From Anaerococcus hydrogenalis DSM 7454 (lineage in GTDB: Bacteria; Bacillota; Clostridia; Tissierellales; Peptoniphilaceae): 64,000 bases of DNA. This document shows, one piece after another, positions 35,885-45,233 of this stretch; position 1 is the stretch's first letter; each line of letters opens with the position of its first letter. The stretch lies in NCBI RefSeq assembly GCF_000173355.1, contig NZ_ABXA01000031.1, forward strand, positions 42,363 to 106,362, given 5' to 3'. Below the pieces are notes generated by a model. That model was not told the DNA's origin, did not search any database, and saw only the letters and a program-made list of their open reading frames with translations. Made by a program: the position numbers and the translations under genes.

Positions 35885-37750
35885 TTATCTAAATAAATTT
35901 GTATCCTTGATAAAAAATTCCATGAGTTTAGGATAAGATTTTATCTTAGATATTTTATCAACTAAGTTCTCATCATTTGCTATAGTAACAATTTCGTCAT
36001 ATAGCTTAACTAAAATTTCATCTAAATTTTCTGGTAAACCAACTAAAAATATTAATTTTGGATAAGATTTCTCATTTATACCTAAAGCTACAGTAAGTTT
36101 ATTTGCCTTTGCATGAGGAAAAGCTACACTTTTTGAGAAAATTGTTGAAGATTTCTTTTCTCTATCAATAACTTTTTGCTTGAAATCTTTTGAAATTAAT
36201 CCTTCATTTTCTAATGAATCTAGCATATAAATGAGATTTTGGTTAAAATCTTCTCCATCTAATAAGAATAATTTTTGATCATTTAGTTCATTTAAAAATA
36301 CAGATTTCAAGAATCTTTTATTTAAAACTAAATTTTTCTTTTCTCTTAGATTTTCAATTCTTTCCTTAATTATTGCAAAATTGTAGGCTTCTTCTCCACT
36401 TATCTGATTTATATCTGTATCAATGTCCTTATTTGTTATAATAAGGTCAAAAGAATTTAAATTTAAATCGATAGAGTCTAATATACTTACAGATAAATCA
36501 TTTCCAGGACTCATTGATTTTAGCTTCCTTTTTAAGGATTGACCATTGATTTCATCAGTTGTATAAATAGCAATTTTAAAGCTATTTTTATTTATCAAAT
36601 CTAGTTTTTCAACTATATATATTTGAAAATATGAGGCCAAATAAGACTTCTCTGATTCATTTATCTTTTTATCAAGCTTATCTTCTATAACCTTAGAAGC
36701 TATTTCTGCCATCTTATAGGCAACCCTATATTCCTTTTTAATCTCATCGTTTAGGCTATTTTGTATCTTGTAATCAAGTTTAATCCTATTTAAAAGAAAA
36801 TATATATGGTAGGTAAATTCTTTTTTGACCTTTCCTAAGTCAACTTCAAGGTCCATTCGCTTTTTGATAGCCATAAAAATTTCTTCTATCAAATCATATA
36901 TTTCATCCCCTATTTTTATGTCTGAAATTTTATTTGTTATAAGAGGTGTTCTCATTCCCCTAATAGGTACAGTTATAAATTTCAATTCTTCATGACTTAG
37001 GACAATATCAAACATATGACTTACCTTATCTCTTAAGATATTTGCAATATCGAAGGAAAATTTATTTGAATCATAAGCATAATTATCTGAAAGATTTTCA
37101 ATATTATGTCCCTTATTAATTCTAGAAATAGATACATTTAAAAACATTTTCATTTTTTCTATTGTATCCTCATCTATTAGGTAAGGTGATAAAATATCCT
37201 TAATTATCTTTGAAACTATTTTTGTATTTTTATTTTCTTTAATAATTTCATAGTAACAATTTTCGATAACAAAGTTTCTTATATCTAATTCTTCTCCTTG
37301 TAAACAAATACCTACATTGGGTTTACCTGATATCTTTAACCTATAATCTTTTATCAAATTATTTAGTTTTTCTATATCCTTATTTAAGGTTGTCTTTGAA
37401 ATCATCATTTCAAAAGATAAATCACCCATATTAGCTGTATCATTTAAAAATAGATATCCAATTATATAAATGAGTCTATACTTTTCATTATTAAAACTTT
37501 CTCCTTCTTTTTTTATTATGTTTACACATCTTTTGTATAGGTTATAATCATAAACAAAAAGTGAAAGCTTTTTATCTTTAAGGTTAACGAAAGCACAGTT
37601 TTGCATTTTTTTATTTAGTTGTTTTACATCATTAGACAAGGTTTTCTTGCTAATTTCTAATTTCTCCAATAACAATTCTTCACTTATAGAGCTTCTTTCA
37701 AGAATTTCAAGTAACTGAAGACTTCTATTTTCTATTTTTTTCCAAATCAT
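35885..37750 (-). CDS. PRD/EIIA-domain transcriptional regulator of the glucitol operon
   Basis: The 621-residue protein has N-terminal helix-turn-helix domains (about 1-140; LLEKLEISKKTLSNDVKQLN and MISKTTLNKDIEKLNNLI), two PRD regions (about 180-390; with conserved His in RINKGHNIE and FTYHIYFLLNRIKLDY), an EIIB-like part (about 395-470) and a C-terminal EIIA-like domain with the phospho-His context SKSVAFPHAKANKL (about 548-561). This is the MtlR/GutR-type PTS-controlled activator. It opens the sorbitol operon, with GGGAGG six bases upstream. Confidence 0.88.
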   Translation of the reverse strand: MIWKKIENRSLQLLEILERSSISEELLLEKLEISKKTLSNDVKQLNKKMQNCAFVNLKDKKLSLFVYDYNLYKRCVNIIKKEGESFNNEKYRLIYIIGYLFLNDTANMGDLSFEMMISKTTLNKDIEKLNNLIKDYRLKISGKPNVGICLQGEELDIRNFVIENCYYEIIKENKNTKIVSKIIKDILSPYLIDEDTIEKMKMFLNVSISRINKGHNIENLSDNYAYDSNKFSFDIANILRDKVSHMFDIVLSHEELKFITVPIRGMRTPLITNKISDIKIGDEIYDLIEEIFMAIKKRMDLEVDLGKVKKEFTYHIYFLLNRIKLDYKIQNSLNDEIKKEYRVAYKMAEIASKVIEDKLDKKINESEKSYLASYFQIYIVEKLDLINKNSFKIAIYTTDEINGQSLKRKLKSMSPGNDLSVSILDSIDLNLNSFDLIITNKDIDTDINQISGEEAYNFAIIKERIENLREKKNLVLNKRFLKSVFLNELNDQKLFLLDGEDFNQNLIYMLDSLENEGLISKDFKQKVIDREKKSSTIFSKSVAFPHAKANKLTVALGINEKSYPKLIFLVGLPENLDEILVKLYDEIVTIANDENLVDKISKIKSYPKLMEFFIKDTNLFR

Positions 37751-37836
37751 ATCCTCCCTCTTTCTATATAGTAATATTTTTATTAAAAAAATTAATATAC
37801 ACTTTTTCTAGCTTTAGGAAAAATGATTTGTTAACT

Positions 37837-37866
37837 AAAAAAATCTCAAGCCTAAGCTTGAGATTT
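37837..37866 (-). terminator. Terminator of the glpO operon
   Basis: AAATCTCAAGC (37841-37851) pairs with GCTTGAGATTT (37856-37866) with a T run on the minus strand, 15 bases after the DUF1667 stop. Confidence 0.85.
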
Positions 37867-37880
37867 CAATCTTTTTTATT

Positions 37881-38240
37881 TTATTTTCTATTTGCTGTAG
37901 CTATTAGAGAAATTCCTGTTTCTGCTATATTTTCTATAACTACATCTCCAACATGAACTGGAGCTTTTATTTTAGCCTTATTTATTTCATCCATGGCTTC
38001 GTTCATTTTATTTTTTGGAATTGCATCGGCAGTTTTTACTGAAACTGAGTATTCTTTTCCACCATCAACTTTTACTGTAGAAGTTACTACTCTTACTGGA
38101 TTTTTCACTTCGTTTCTTGCGTAAACTTCTCCTCTTTTACAAGTATTACCTGTTACATTTTCTACATTTCCATCTTCATCCATTGTTACTGTTACAAGGC
38201 AACCTAGAGGACAATTTATGCAGGTTAATTCTTTTTTCAT
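37881..38240 (-). CDS. DUF1667-family cysteine-rich protein
   Basis: The 119-residue protein begins MKKELTCINCPLGCLVTVTM, with cysteines C7, C10, C14 and later C33 in NTCKRGEVYARNEVKNPVR, a pattern that could hold an iron-sulfur cluster. DUF1667 proteins occur in a fixed trio with a GlpO-type dehydrogenase and an FAD/NAD oxidoreductase, as here; the start overlaps the oxidoreductase by four bases. A role as electron-transfer subunit is inferred. Confidence 0.88.
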   Translation of the reverse strand: MKKELTCINCPLGCLVTVTMDEDGNVENVTGNTCKRGEVYARNEVKNPVRVVTSTVKVDGGKEYSVSVKTADAIPKNKMNEAMDEINKAKIKAPVHVGDVVIENIAETGISLIATANRK

Positions 38241-39496
38241 ATTTCCTCCAATTTTATTTCTATTTCTTTTGCATTTTCATCTATATCTTTTTTCTTTAGT
38301 ATTAAATTTTCCATTTCACCTGGAGCATATACTAATTTTCTTTTCTTTGTAACTTCTTTTCCATCTACATACATTTTTAAGACTCTGTTTTGGTAGACAT
38401 TGTTTACCCTAAATCTTATTATTGCTTCATCTTGCATAGTATCTGGATTTATATATTGTGGAAGGGTATAAGATATTCCATCTCCAGCTTTTAAGTATAT
38501 TGGATCTGTTTGAGATTTTTGGAATTTATCTTTTATATAATCTGCTGCATTTTTTGCTGCAAGTTCACTTTCTTCTGTTACATAATCTACCAAGTCATGA
38601 ACGTGTAATACATTTCCTGCTGCAAATACTCCATCCACATTTGTCATTAGCCTATCAGAAACGATAGCTCCTTTTGTTTTTGGATCCATTTCTATGTGAG
38701 CTTGTTTGGTTAGTTCGTTTTCTGGTAAAAGTCCTACAGAAAGCAAGATTGTATCGCAGTCAAAGTGTTTTTCTGTTCCTGGTATTACTTTCATATTTTC
38801 ATCAACTTTTGAAAGTGTACATCCAGTTACTCTTTCATCTCCTTCTATTGATGAGATTGTTGTATTAAAATAAAGTGGAATATCAAAATCGTCCAAACAT
38901 TGAACTATATTTCTTTTTAGTCCTCCGGAAAATGGCATAATTTCAGCAACACATTGAACGTCAGCACCTTCTAGGGTCATTCTTCTTGCCATAATCAATC
39001 CTATATCACCAGATCCTAAGATTACTACTTTTTTACCTGGCATATAGCCTTCAAGATTTATCATTCTTTGAGCTGTTCCTGCTGAATATACTCCTGCAGG
39101 TCTACTTCCTGGAATATTTAGGGCTCCTCTTGGTCTTTCTCTACAACCCATAGCAAGAATTACTGCCTTTGGTTTTATTGTAAACATTCCGTTTTCTTCG
39201 TTCATCAAAGTAATAGTTTTATCGTTTGCAAAATCTACTACTATTGTATTTAATAATACGTCTATATCTCTTTTTTCAACTTCATCTATAAATCTTTGAG
39301 CATATTCAGGACCTGTAAGTTCTTCTTTGAATCTGTGAAGACCAAATCCGTTATGGATACATTGGTTTAAAATTCCACCAAGCATTTCGTCTCTTTCAAC
39401 TACTAATATATTTTTAATTCCTTCATCATAGGCACGAGCAGCAGCTCCAAGTCCTGCAGGACCTCCACCTATTACTACTAAATCATAATTTTTCAT
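38237..39496 (-). CDS. FAD/NAD(P)-dependent oxidoreductase of the GlpO trio
   Basis: The 419-residue flavoprotein has an N-terminal FAD fold (MKNYDLVVIGGGPAGLGAAA), a CIHNGFGLHRFKEELTGPEY segment, AVILAMGCRERPRGALNIPG, a second Rossmann fold for NAD (KKVVILGSGDIGLIMARRM near 163) and the flavin motif GVFAAGNVLHVHDLVDYV. The family is class-II pyridine-nucleotide disulfide oxidoreductase-like but without a CxxC. With GlpO and DUF1667 it probably passes electrons from glycerol 3-phosphate. Twelve bases after glpO. Confidence 0.9.
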   Translation of the reverse strand: MKNYDLVVIGGGPAGLGAAARAYDEGIKNILVVERDEMLGGILNQCIHNGFGLHRFKEELTGPEYAQRFIDEVEKRDIDVLLNTIVVDFANDKTITLMNEENGMFTIKPKAVILAMGCRERPRGALNIPGSRPAGVYSAGTAQRMINLEGYMPGKKVVILGSGDIGLIMARRMTLEGADVQCVAEIMPFSGGLKRNIVQCLDDFDIPLYFNTTISSIEGDERVTGCTLSKVDENMKVIPGTEKHFDCDTILLSVGLLPENELTKQAHIEMDPKTKGAIVSDRLMTNVDGVFAAGNVLHVHDLVDYVTEESELAAKNAADYIKDKFQKSQTDPIYLKAGDGISYTLPQYINPDTMQDEAIIRFRVNNVYQNRVLKMYVDGKEVTKKRKLVYAPGEMENLILKKKDIDENAKEIEIKLEEI

Positions 39497-39508
39497 CTCA
39501 AATGCTCC

Positions 39509-40930
39509 TTACTTTACATGTCCTTTTATGTAGTAAGAATCTTTTCCATTTTTTACTACATCGTCATAATTTACACCAGTTTCTCTTGCAATAATTTCCA
39601 TAACTCTTGGTAGGCAGAAACCTCCTTGGCATCTTCCTGCTGTGGCTCTTACTCTTCTTTTTACTCCATCAACAGTTCTTGCTCCAAGTGGACGATTTAT
39701 TGCATCAACAATTTCACCTTCTGTTATAGATTCACACCTACAAATAATTTTTCCATATCTCTTATCTTTTTTGATTAATTCGTCATGTTCTTCTAAACTT
39801 AATTCACTTGTTTTTGGTGTTGGTTTCCTATCATAGGTAAAATCTTTATTTTCTTCTAAGTTTAATTTTTCATCTACAAGATTTGCCATGTATTCGCCAA
39901 TAGCTGGTGCTGATGTTAAACCAGGAGACTCAATTCCTACACAGTCAAAAAATCCATCAAGGCTTTCTTTTAAGATAAAATCTCCACCAACTTCGTGGGC
40001 TCTGTTTCCTGAAAATGATGTTATTACCATTCTTACAGGAACGTTTTTAACTGTATGATTTGATTTTTCAATAACTTCTTCTAAGTGTTCTCTTGTTGAA
40101 CGTCTATCATGTTTATCATCTATAAAGTCAGATGTAGGACCTACTAGAGTATTTTCATCTATTGTTGGTGTTACAAGAATTCCCTTACCTTTTTCTGTTG
40201 GAAGGTTAAACATTACATGGTTTACAAAACCCTTTGTATCCTTATCTAATAGTAAATATTCTCCACGTCTTGCCTTGATTTCATATTTTTCATCTGAAAC
40301 TTGGTTGTGAATTTCATCTGCATAAATTCCTGCAGCATTTATTATGGCCTTTGTCTTATATGTATTATTTTCAGTAGTAACTTCCCAATAACCATCTTTT
40401 TTTTCTGTTTTTACTACTTTTTCATTAAATTTATAATCAACCCCATTTATGTTAGAAACTTCTGCAAAGGCTATGTTCATTAAAAATGGATCTACAATTC
40501 CTGCCTCTTTTGAATAAAGGGCTGCAACTACGTCATCTGTTATATTTGGTTCCATTTCTAAGATTTTATCTCTTTTTAAAATTTCCATTCCAGAAACGCC
40601 ATTTTCAATTCCTTGATCATAAAGGGCTTGTAATTTTGGCATATCTTCTTCGCTGTGGCAAAGAACAAAAGTTCCAATTTTCTTGTAAGGGAAAGATAAT
40701 TTTTTTGCTTCCTCTTCCATCATATGATTTCCTCTTACATTCATTTTTGCCTTCATTGTGCCTGGTTTTGCATCATAACCACCGTGGCAAATTGCAGAAT
40801 TTGCCTTTGATGTTTCTGTACATACATCTTCATTTTTTTCTAAAACTAAGAAATTTCCTTTTCTCTTTGATAGTTGGTAGGCTACAGATGTACCTGTTAC
40901 TCCTGCTCCTATAATTATTGCATCAAACAT
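39509..40930 (-). CDS. glpO: FAD-dependent glycerol-3-phosphate dehydrogenase/oxidase (GlpO/GlpA-like) with BFD domain
   Basis: Starting at the ATG at 40928-40930 (AAAGGAAA upstream; an in-frame GTG 15 bases earlier is part of that site) the protein has 473 residues. It begins MFDAIIIGAGVTGTSVAYQL, has NSAICHGGYDAK, the substrate region VITSFSGNRAHEVGGDFIL and GIESPGLTSAPAIGEYMANL, and a C-terminal BFD-like [2Fe-2S] domain with CRCESITEGEIVDAI and RCQGGFCLPRVMEI. It oxidises glycerol 3-phosphate to dihydroxyacetone phosphate; the acceptor is probably the next two gene products. Preceded by an attenuated promoter. Confidence 0.92.
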   Translation of the reverse strand: MFDAIIIGAGVTGTSVAYQLSKRKGNFLVLEKNEDVCTETSKANSAICHGGYDAKPGTMKAKMNVRGNHMMEEEAKKLSFPYKKIGTFVLCHSEEDMPKLQALYDQGIENGVSGMEILKRDKILEMEPNITDDVVAALYSKEAGIVDPFLMNIAFAEVSNINGVDYKFNEKVVKTEKKDGYWEVTTENNTYKTKAIINAAGIYADEIHNQVSDEKYEIKARRGEYLLLDKDTKGFVNHVMFNLPTEKGKGILVTPTIDENTLVGPTSDFIDDKHDRRSTREHLEEVIEKSNHTVKNVPVRMVITSFSGNRAHEVGGDFILKESLDGFFDCVGIESPGLTSAPAIGEYMANLVDEKLNLEENKDFTYDRKPTPKTSELSLEEHDELIKKDKRYGKIICRCESITEGEIVDAINRPLGARTVDGVKRRVRATAGRCQGGFCLPRVMEIIARETGVNYDDVVKNGKDSYYIKGHVK

Positions 40931-40960
40931 ATTTTTTCCTTTCACTCTAAATTTAAATGA

Positions 40961-41006
40961 AAAAAAAGCAAGCTAAAGTAGGGCTTACTTCAACTCGCTT
41001 TCTCAT
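40961..41006 (-). terminator. Leader terminator (attenuator) upstream of glpO
   Basis: On the minus strand AAGCGAG ... CTTGCTT with an inner pair (GAAGTA/TACTTT) forms a long stem (40966-41000) followed by eight T. The 5' base carries GAGAAAGCGAG. It lies between the promoter at 41030-41058 and the gene, so control by antitermination, presumably GlpP, is expected. Confidence 0.8.
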
Positions 41007-41029
41007 CGCTTTATTTACTTGTTAACTAT

Positions 41030-41058
41030 ATTATAGTACAAATTTTATAATTTGTAAA
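41030..41058 (-). promoter_or_regulatory. Promoter of the glpO operon
   Basis: TTTACA (41053-41058), 17-base spacer, TATAAT (41030-41035) on the minus strand, immediately after the glpK stop. Confidence 0.85.
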
Positions 41059-41059
41059 A

Positions 41060-43149
<2,090 letters not shown>

Positions 43150-43159
43150 TTTTCCTCCA

Positions 43160-43206
43160 AATACACAAAGCGAGACCTATGTATAAAATAAGTGCTCGCT
43201 TCTCCA
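43160..43206 (-). terminator. Leader hairpin (attenuator candidate) upstream of glpP-glpK
   Basis: AAGCGAG (43195-43201) pairs with CTCGCTT (43168-43174) on the minus strand, then a U-moderate tail TGTGTATTT. The same GAGAAGCGAG element as in the glpO leader forms its 5' base. The weak U tract makes it a leakier terminator than the glpO one, which would suit the gene for the antiterminator itself. Confidence 0.6.
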
Positions 43207-43226
43207 AATATATTTATTACATTTTT

Positions 43227-43255
43227 ATTTTATCATATTAATTTTTATTATGCAA
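43227..43255 (-). promoter_or_regulatory. Promoter of glpP-glpK
   Basis: TTGCAT (43250-43255), 17-base spacer, TAAAAT (43227-43232) on the minus strand. Confidence 0.75.
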
Positions 43256-43292
43256 ACAATTTCATAAGTTTTTTCTAATATTTTTACAAAAT

Positions 43293-43531
43293 AAAAAAGA
43301 TGGATTTCCATCTCAGACTGTTAACAAAGTATACAAATCCTCATGCTAAGAATATCATACGAAAAAAATTGATTTGATTTCAAATTTGAAAATTTGTCAA
43401 AAATCGCACTGTTCGAGCGTTAGCGAGTTTGCGATTTTAGAATTTTAAAATTTAAAAATCAACAATTTTTGGAGTTAGATATTCGTGCTTGAGGATTTGT
43501 CTACGTTCTGAGATGGATTTCCATCTTTTTA
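43293..43531. repeat. Palindromic repeat element with terminal inverted repeats and outward terminators
   Basis: About 240 bases bounded by imperfect terminal inverted repeats of roughly 75 bases. Both ends begin AGATGG..CCATCTCAGA, continue with ACAAATCCTCA and GAATATC, and reach AAAAATTG. The core has a further hairpin around ATCGCA / TGCGAT and GAGCGTTAGCGAG. Each tip is a small hairpin (AGATGG/CCATCT) followed outward by a T run, so each end can terminate transcription leaving the element. A partial relative of one arm is at 53441. No ORF inside. It fills the interval between glpP and the sugar-transferase stop codon. Confidence 0.75.
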
Positions 43532-44137
43532 TTTAAAGTCTTCTTCGCTTCTTTTTCCTTCTCTTATTCCTTCTCCAAATATTACAGCAGGTATTGTTTT
43601 TAAAAATAATTTTATATCATCTACAAAGTTTATATTTTTTGCGTAAAGTCCATCCATTTTAGCCTTTTGTCTTGGGGGTAGGTCATCTCTTCCTGAAATT
43701 TGAGCAAGGCCTGTTATGCCTGGTTTTACCCCACAAGCACCATATTCTTCTCTTAAATCTAAAAGTTTTTCTTCTTTTAATATTACAGGTCTTGGGCCTA
43801 CAAAGGACATATCTCCTTTTAAGATATTATATATTTGTGGAATTTCATCTATTGATGTTTTTCTAATAAAGCTACCAAAAGGTGTTATGTAATTTTCAGG
43901 ATGTTCAAGCTCCCATGTTGAGGCGTTTTGGGGAGCTGTTGTTCTCATGGACCTAAATTTATAACATCTAAATGGTTTTCTATTTCTTCCTGATCTTTCT
44001 TGGATAAATAGGACAGGAGCCTTGGGCTCTTTTATTTTTATTATTATTGCTGTGATAAGAATTATTGGACTTAAAAAGATTAGGGCAAATACAGCTAAAA
44101 TTTTGTCCAATATAAATTTTATATGATTTTCGTACAT
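43529..44137 (-). CDS. Undecaprenyl-phosphate sugar transferase (WcaJ/EpsL type)
   Basis: This 202-residue protein has one N-terminal membrane segment (about 12-34, ILAVFALIFLSPIILITAII), then the bacterial sugar-transferase domain: PVLFIQERSGRNRKPFRCYK, FRSMRTTAP, SFIRKTSIDEIPQIYNILKG, DMSFVGPRPVILKEE and YGACGVKPGITGLAQISGRD. It lacks the large N-terminal membrane domain of WbaP, so it is the short monotopic form. It puts the first sugar phosphate on the lipid carrier for an exported polysaccharide. No other polysaccharide genes are adjacent. Confidence 0.93.
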   Translation of the reverse strand: MYENHIKFILDKILAVFALIFLSPIILITAIIIKIKEPKAPVLFIQERSGRNRKPFRCYKFRSMRTTAPQNASTWELEHPENYITPFGSFIRKTSIDEIPQIYNILKGDMSFVGPRPVILKEEKLLDLREEYGACGVKPGITGLAQISGRDDLPPRQKAKMDGLYAKNINFVDDIKLFLKTIPAVIFGEGIREGKRSEEDFK

Positions 44138-44169
44138 ATTTTCTCCTTAACACAAATTATTTTTCTGTG

Positions 44170-44877
44170 TTAATCTTTTATAAATAAATTTTTTTCTTCC
44201 TCGCTAAGTTCCCTATATTGACCTGGGTTTAGGCTTTGGTCTAATTCTAAATCTCCTATAGCGAGTCTTTTTAATTTTATAACTTCATTGTCATTGTTTG
44301 AAAATAATCTTTTTACTAAATGAAATTTGCCTTCTGTAACATATACATAGGCTTTTTTCTCTCCTATTATATCAAGTTTTGCACTTCTTGCATAATAGTC
44401 ATCTTCTTTAATATATACTCCATCTTTAAAATTTTCAACTAAGGATGGGTCTATTTTTTTGGATGTTTCAACCTCATATTTTTTCCATATATGGGAGTTT
44501 GGACTTATAACCTTATGGATAAATTTTCCATCTGTTGATAATAATAAAAGTCCTGTGGTATCTTTATCAAGTCGTCCTGCTATAGCAAGGTCCAAATTTA
44601 AATAAAATTCATCTAAATCGCTCATTACTGTCCCATCAAGTTCGTTTGATTGGCAAATAAGCCCTTCTCTTTTGTTCATCATTATATAAATATTATCAAA
44701 ATAATCTACAAGCTCACCCATATATATAACCTCATCCAAATTTGGGTCAACTTTTACTGATGAATCTTTTACAATTTGACCATTTATTATTAGCTCACCT
44801 TTTTTTGCATTTCTTTTTATATTTTTTCTTGTATCAAGATTGGCATTTCCAATCATCTTATCTACTCTCATTATCAT
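44170..44877 (-). CDS. rsuA: RsuA-family rRNA pseudouridine synthase
   Basis: The 235-residue enzyme has an N-terminal S4 RNA-binding domain (RVDKMIGNANLDTRKNIKRN; ELIINGQIVKD) and the synthase domain with the catalytic Asp in AGRLDKDTTGLLLLSTDGKF (about 96-115), followed by KKYEVET and EGKFHLVKRLF. It modifies a uridine in rRNA. The ATG at 44875-44877 has AGGAG six bases upstream, inside the PadR gene, which it overlaps by 20 bases. Confidence 0.92.
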   Translation of the reverse strand: MIMRVDKMIGNANLDTRKNIKRNAKKGELIINGQIVKDSSVKVDPNLDEVIYMGELVDYFDNIYIMMNKREGLICQSNELDGTVMSDLDEFYLNLDLAIAGRLDKDTTGLLLLSTDGKFIHKVISPNSHIWKKYEVETSKKIDPSLVENFKDGVYIKEDDYYARSAKLDIIGEKKAYVYVTEGKFHLVKRLFSNNDNEVIKLKRLAIGDLELDQSLNPGQYRELSEEEKNLFIKD

Positions 44878-45211
44878 TTTTTACTCCTAAAATATTTCTT
44901 ACATTTTCTTCAAGCTCCAAAAAATCTTTTGAAAAATCTATCAAATATTCCTCCCCCTTTGGAGTTATATAATAATATTTTCTTTTTGGTCCAACCTTGG
45001 ATTTTTCTTTTGATGAAAATATAAGTCCTTTTTTTGATAGTCTTTGCAAAATAGGATAAACTGTTGACTCTGTCATATTGTAAAAACCATTTAACCTTAA
45101 AGTTTCCACTATTTCATATCCGTATGTTTCTTTATCTTTTATAATTTTTAGAATTACCCCTTCGATAACTCCCTTTAACATTTGAGATTTCATTTTATCA
45201 CCTAAGAACAT
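44858..45211 (-). CDS. PadR-family transcriptional regulator
   Basis: The 117-residue protein has the PadR winged helix: MLKGVIEGVILKIIKDKETY, GYEIVETLRLNGF, ESTVYPILQRLSKKGLI and KRKYYYITPKGEEYL. A short C-terminal helix (LIDFSKDFLELEENVRNILG) provides dimerisation. PadR proteins often repress transporters or stress genes; no target is evident. It overlaps rsuA. Confidence 0.92.
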   Translation of the reverse strand: MFLGDKMKSQMLKGVIEGVILKIIKDKETYGYEIVETLRLNGFYNMTESTVYPILQRLSKKGLIFSSKEKSKVGPKRKYYYITPKGEEYLIDFSKDFLELEENVRNILGVKNDNESR

Positions 45212-45233
45212 TGTATTACATAGTAGAGCTTAT

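Noticed and set aside
43299..43531. Insertion sequence with transposase
   Set aside because: No open frame of useful length and no transposase motifs lie between the inverted repeats.
44143..44172. TTAACACA / TGTGTTAA inverted repeat between rsuA and the sugar transferase as terminator or operator
   Set aside because: No T run follows on the minus strand, and it does not fit a Rex or other consensus I know. A hairpin is possible but no role can be supported.
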